Source of the DNA: Mycobacterium paraterrae
GTDB taxonomy: Bacteria; Actinomycetota; Actinomycetes; Mycobacteriales; Mycobacteriaceae
Direction of reading: 5' to 3'
Length of the DNA stretch: 64,000 nt
Assembly (NCBI RefSeq): GCF_022430545.2
Contig: NZ_CP092488.2
Coordinates: 5,456,001-5,520,000 of the forward strand
Made by a program: the position numbers and the translations under genes. Below are positions 61,067 through 64,000 of this stretch, piece by piece (position 1 is the first letter of the stretch; every line of letters begins with the position of its first letter). Below the pieces are notes generated by a model, which saw nothing but the letters and a program-made list of their open reading frames with translations, had not been told where the DNA came from and made no database searches.

Positions 61067-62300
61067 CACGGACCAGCGCACCCTCGAGCAGGTCCTTCTT
61101 GCGCTGGTTGTATTCCTCCTCACTGAGCATTCCTTCGGCGTGCTGCCGGGCGATGGCGCGGATCGCGGCCACGACACCCGTGACGACCGGCCGCGGCGGC
61201 TTCGCCGCCGGTGCCGGCCCGTGGGCGACAGGTCTGGCGTCCTCATCGACCTTGGCGAGTGGCGGTCCGGCCATGGCCTGCCCCACCATGGCGGCTTCGA
61301 CCTCTGCCGCCGCCGCCATGGGCGCTGCGGTGAGCGGGGTGGTGAGCGCGACGGCACGGACCTCGGGCTCCGCGACTGACCAACTCGATGGCACCGAGAG
61401 TTTCCCAACCATGCTCGCCTCGCCCAGACCGGCTGTTGCCGTCGGCGCGGACAGCATGCCGGCCGGAGGGTTGGGCAGCGTCGCCGGGAAGGGTTCGACA
61501 CTCGCCGGCCCGGATTGCGGCCAGGCTTTCTCGCCGTTGTAGTGACTGAAGGTCTCGTCGTCCGGGATGCCCGACAGGGTGGTGAAGACAGACGGCGGAA
61601 CTTCGGCGAATCCAGTGAGCACATCCACCGGCGCCAGCACGAGAAGGGCAGCGAGGTCGCCGGGCGAATTCACGAAGATCGCGATCAGGCTGGCCAGCAC
61701 GCTGAGTTGTTCGCCCTGTGCCGGTGCTGCCAGTGCCGACAATGCCTGCGGCACAACTGAAATGACGCGAGGCGCGACATCCTCGGGAGTGCTGAACGGC
61801 GTCAGCACGGCCGCGGCGGCCGACGAGCCCGCGTAGTTGTACATGGCCACCGCGTCCTGAGCCCACATCTCGGCGTAGAGCGCCTCGGTGGCTGCGATCG
61901 CGGGGGTGTTCTGTCCCAACACGTTGGTTGCCACCAACGCCGCCAGCAGGCTGCGATTCGCGGCAACCACGGGTGGCGGCACGGTCGCCGCGAACGCCGC
62001 CTCGTAAGCGGCAGCAGCTGACCGCGCCTGAAAGGCGGAGTGCTCGGCTTGCCCCGCGGTGGCGGTGAGCCATCGGACATGACGTTCGGCGTTGATGCTC
62101 ATCGCGTCCGATGATGGGCCCGACCAGGCCGTCTGGGTGAGTTCCGAAACCACTGACCGGTATCCGACCGCCGCCGTGTACAACTCGTCGGCCAGGGTGT
62201 CCCAGGCCTGCGAAGCGGCCAGCATCGGCCCCGGCCCCGGCCCGGTGTACATCCGAAGCGAGTTGATTTCCGGCGGGTAGATCCCGAAATCTATTGGCAC
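61035..62300 (-). CDS. PPE family protein, SVP-type, with C-terminal SHOCT-like motif
   Basis: 421 residues, GTG start. PPE domain: IDFGIYPPE, TAWSGPSS and EALYAEMWAQDAVAMY. SVP motif GKLSVPSSW at about 315-323. After a Pro/Ala segment, the C-terminus has the SHOCT-like pattern HAEGMLSEEEYNQRKKDLL (about 389-407). The last nine or so residues (ending RATGIEPA) are encoded opposite the tRNA-Gly gene, so the ending looks acquired by read-on into the tRNA. Follows another SHOCT-bearing PPE gene by 34 bp. Confidence 0.92.
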   Translation of the reverse strand: MPIDFGIYPPEINSLRMYTGPGPGPMLAASQAWDTLADELYTAAVGYRSVVSELTQTAWSGPSSDAMSINAERHVRWLTATAGQAEHSAFQARSAAAAYEAAFAATVPPPVVAANRSLLAALVATNVLGQNTPAIAATEALYAEMWAQDAVAMYNYAGSSAAAAVLTPFSTPEDVAPRVISVVPQALSALAAPAQGEQLSVLASLIAIFVNSPGDLAALLVLAPVDVLTGFAEVPPSVFTTLSGIPDDETFSHYNGEKAWPQSGPASVEPFPATLPNPPAGMLSAPTATAGLGEASMVGKLSVPSSWSVAEPEVRAVALTTPLTAAPMAAAAEVEAAMVGQAMAGPPLAKVDEDARPVAHGPAPAAKPPRPVVTGVVAAIRAIARQHAEGMLSEEEYNQRKKDLLEGALVRVERATGIEPA

Positions 62301-62334
62301 GCTTACCTCTTTGAGACAACTGGCGCTGGGCGCT

Positions 62335-63663
62335 TCAAAGACCCAGCAGTCGCTTCTTCTGACGGAGGTACTCGTCGTTGGTCAGAAGTCCCTCGTCGAC
62401 CAGCTTGGCGAACTCGCGGAGTTCAGCCGCTACGCCGGTCACCACCGCTCGGTGACCTTCCTGCGATGCGGTCTCGTCGTCGCCGGTGGTCGGACGTACG
62501 CCGAGGGCCGCACGTGCTCCCTGCGCGGCCTTGCCCGCCCCGGCGCCGACGGCGTCGGCCATGATTCGGCCGGCCATCCCGGCCAGTGCCATCTCGCCCA
62601 GGGTGCCGCCGAAGCCGACCTCTGCCGCGGGGACGGCAGCGGCGGCGACAGTCCCCGGCAGCGTGTACGCGACGGGGCGCACCTCCGGGGTGCCGGCAGC
62701 CCAGGTCGGCGGCACGGAGAGGCCGCCGATAACGCGGGCCTCGCTCACGCCGGCCTCGATGCTCCGCGCCGGCACCGTGCCCGCCGGCAAGTTGAGCAAC
62801 GGCGCCGGGAACGGCTCGACGGGCGCCGGATCGGTGCTCGGATAGGGCTCCTCGCCGTTCCAGCCGCTGACGATCTCGTCGGTGTGAAGACCAACCCCGG
62901 TGCCGACGAGGGCGACCGGAAAACCGATGATCCCGACCACGTTGGCAGGTACGGCGACGAAAAGGGAGTAGAACGCGGGCACGGCCAACACCACGGTGAA
63001 GAAGTCCGCTACGAGCGCCAACAACTCCGCCTCGCCCGCGCTCGGCAGCGCGCTGGACGCGGCGGAAAAGGCCTGCTGGGCGGTGCCTTCGACGGCCCCG
63101 CTGAGCTCGCCGGCGGCCTGCTCGACCAAGCCGGTCGGGTTGGTGGTCTGCGGTGGCGGGTCGAACGGCGGCAACACCGTGGACGACGCCGACGAAGCGG
63201 CATAGCCGTACATCGCCTCCAAATCCTGGGCCCACATTTCCGCGTACTCGGCTTCGGTAGCCGCGATTGCCTGGCTGTTTTCACCAAGCAGGTTGGTCGC
63301 AACCAGCGTCAGCAGCTCGCTGCGGTTGGCTGCCACCATCGGCGGCGGGACCGTTGCCGACAACGCCGTTTGATAAGCGGCCGCCGCGGACTTGGCCTGC
63401 AGGCAACTGTGTTCGGCCCGCGCGGCGGTGACCCGCAACCAGGCCGCGTATGAGGATGAAGCCGCGCTCATCGACGCCGACGCCGCCCCCAACCACGAGC
63501 CGGTGGTGAGTTCCGTCGTGACTGCTTGATATGAATCCGCCGCCGAATGCAATTCGTCGGCGAGCGCACCCCACGCCCTGGCCGCGGCCAGTAGGGGTTC
63601 CGAACCGGCGCCGGTGTACATCCGGGCCGAGTTGATCTCCGGCGGACAGCTCACGAAATCCAT
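62335..63663 (-). CDS. PPE family protein, SVP-type, with C-terminal SHOCT-like motif
   Basis: 442 residues. PPE domain: MDFVSCPPEINS, GSWLGAAS and EAEYAEMWAQDLEAMYGYA; a hydrophobic stretch of 40-50 residues around 225-270 could be membrane-seeking. SVP motif GGLSVPPTW. The C-terminus ends in LVDEGLLTNDEYLRQKKRLLGL-type SHOCT sequence, given here only by its key pattern: GLLT, E-Y, KK-LL. Probably the first gene of a two-gene unit and a duplicate of its neighbour. Confidence 0.92.
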   Translation of the reverse strand: MDFVSCPPEINSARMYTGAGSEPLLAAARAWGALADELHSAADSYQAVTTELTTGSWLGAASASMSAASSSYAAWLRVTAARAEHSCLQAKSAAAAYQTALSATVPPPMVAANRSELLTLVATNLLGENSQAIAATEAEYAEMWAQDLEAMYGYAASSASSTVLPPFDPPPQTTNPTGLVEQAAGELSGAVEGTAQQAFSAASSALPSAGEAELLALVADFFTVVLAVPAFYSLFVAVPANVVGIIGFPVALVGTGVGLHTDEIVSGWNGEEPYPSTDPAPVEPFPAPLLNLPAGTVPARSIEAGVSEARVIGGLSVPPTWAAGTPEVRPVAYTLPGTVAAAAVPAAEVGFGGTLGEMALAGMAGRIMADAVGAGAGKAAQGARAALGVRPTTGDDETASQEGHRAVVTGVAAELREFAKLVDEGLLTNDEYLRQKKRLLGL

Positions 63664-63817
63664 GGCTCGTTACTCCTTCGGATCACCGCGGTTGGCACTG
63701 TCGTTCGGGCGCTGCCGGGGTTGTGGCGGGGCAGCACGACCGTGCGCGTGATATCGATGCCGGCGCACTCGCGGGCCATGAGCTCGAACCGGCTCACGCT
63801 AGATGCTGGCCCGCAAA

Positions 63818-64000
63818 CTACGCCGAGGCGTGTTCCAAGGACGTGATGTCCTTGGACGGCTCAGCCACCTGTGCCCACAGCTCGATCAACTCGTCACGCT
63901 CATCAAGTGAAAGCGATTCGCAGTCAACATGTTCGAGTAATCGGCCAGCACCGAGAGCCGGCACCCGTCGCTGTTCATAGCCATCTGCTTGCGACGACGT
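63818..64000 (-). CDS. C-terminal end of an unrecognised protein
   Basis: An open frame enters from the right edge and ends at TAG 63818-63820, giving at least 60 residues. The sequence (RLLEHVDCESLSLDERDELIELW, read in parts: LLEHVDCE, LDERDEL, IELWAQVAEPS) has a normal amphipathic composition and mycobacterial codon bias, unlike the other frames. No family recognised. Confidence 0.5.
   Translation of the reverse strand, partial: TSSQADGYEQRRVPALGAGRLLEHVDCESLSLDERDELIELWAQVAEPSKDITSLEHASA

Noticed and set aside
63723..63980. Plus-strand frame at the right edge
   Set aside because: Ser-rich composition typical of an antisense frame; the minus-strand frame ending at 63818 looks better.

Overview
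The window is a mycobacterial chromosome segment. It carries PPE-family genes and a secreted PE-PPE-domain hydrolase. It also has the gene blocks octT-gpgP-rsfS-nadD, moxR-proA, valS-folC-ndk-rne-rplU-rpmA-obg-proB, rpfE-mobA-korBA and clpX-clpP2-clpP1-tig, in the order I know from the Rv2418c-Rv2462c part of Mycobacterium tuberculosis H37Rv. High GC, many GTG starts and frequent ATGA/GTGA gene junctions fit. The PPE content points towards a slow grower; I cannot name the species. No rRNA, CRISPR array, insertion sequence or prophage gene was seen.

Region 1 (1-10573, minus strand): glucosylglycerate and NAD genes, a secreted PE-PPE hydrolase, a VWA/MoxR chaperone pair, proA, then a receptor-type class III cyclase joined by a 4-bp overlap to a mechanosensitive channel with a cyclic-nucleotide-binding-like domain. 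Both signalling domains lack several canonical residues.

Region 2 (10704-22807) is accessory. A divergent GntR regulator and a 24-bp palindrome face a tightly packed five-gene operon: MmgE/PrpD protein, isocitrate-lyase-superfamily lyase, two-subunit [4Fe-4S] hydro-lyase and a PEBP protein. It looks like an uncharacterised branched di- or tricarboxylate pathway. Next come three leftward sugar-transfer genes (DUF2064, GT2, epimerase) divergent from four rightward genes: a methyltransferase, a molybdopterin oxidoreductase fused to a membrane cytochrome, a small membrane protein and a GT-C-like membrane protein.

Region 3 (22817-30929): nadE, two PPE genes, an isochorismatase-like hydrolase next to a sirtuin, and a P450/TetR divergent pair with a clear operator.

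Region 4 (30926-46551) is a long leftward housekeeping run (proB back to valS, then a DUF937 protein, a saccharopine-dehydrogenase-like protein and an S9 peptidase). Two structured repeat loci stand out: twin nested stem-loops after rne, and a duplicated ribosome-binding site and start before ndk that creates a 22-residue upstream reading frame.

Region 5 (46576-64000): a self-sufficient CYP102-type P450-reductase whose I-helix lacks the usual acid, rpfE with an expanded Ala/Pro linker and a distant CRP-type site, a MobA relative with damaged motifs, the KorAB oxidoreductase, an MFS transporter, the Clp protease genes and tig, tRNA-Pro and tRNA-Gly, and two PPE genes with C-terminal SHOCT-like motifs, one of which runs into the tRNA-Gly gene on the other strand.
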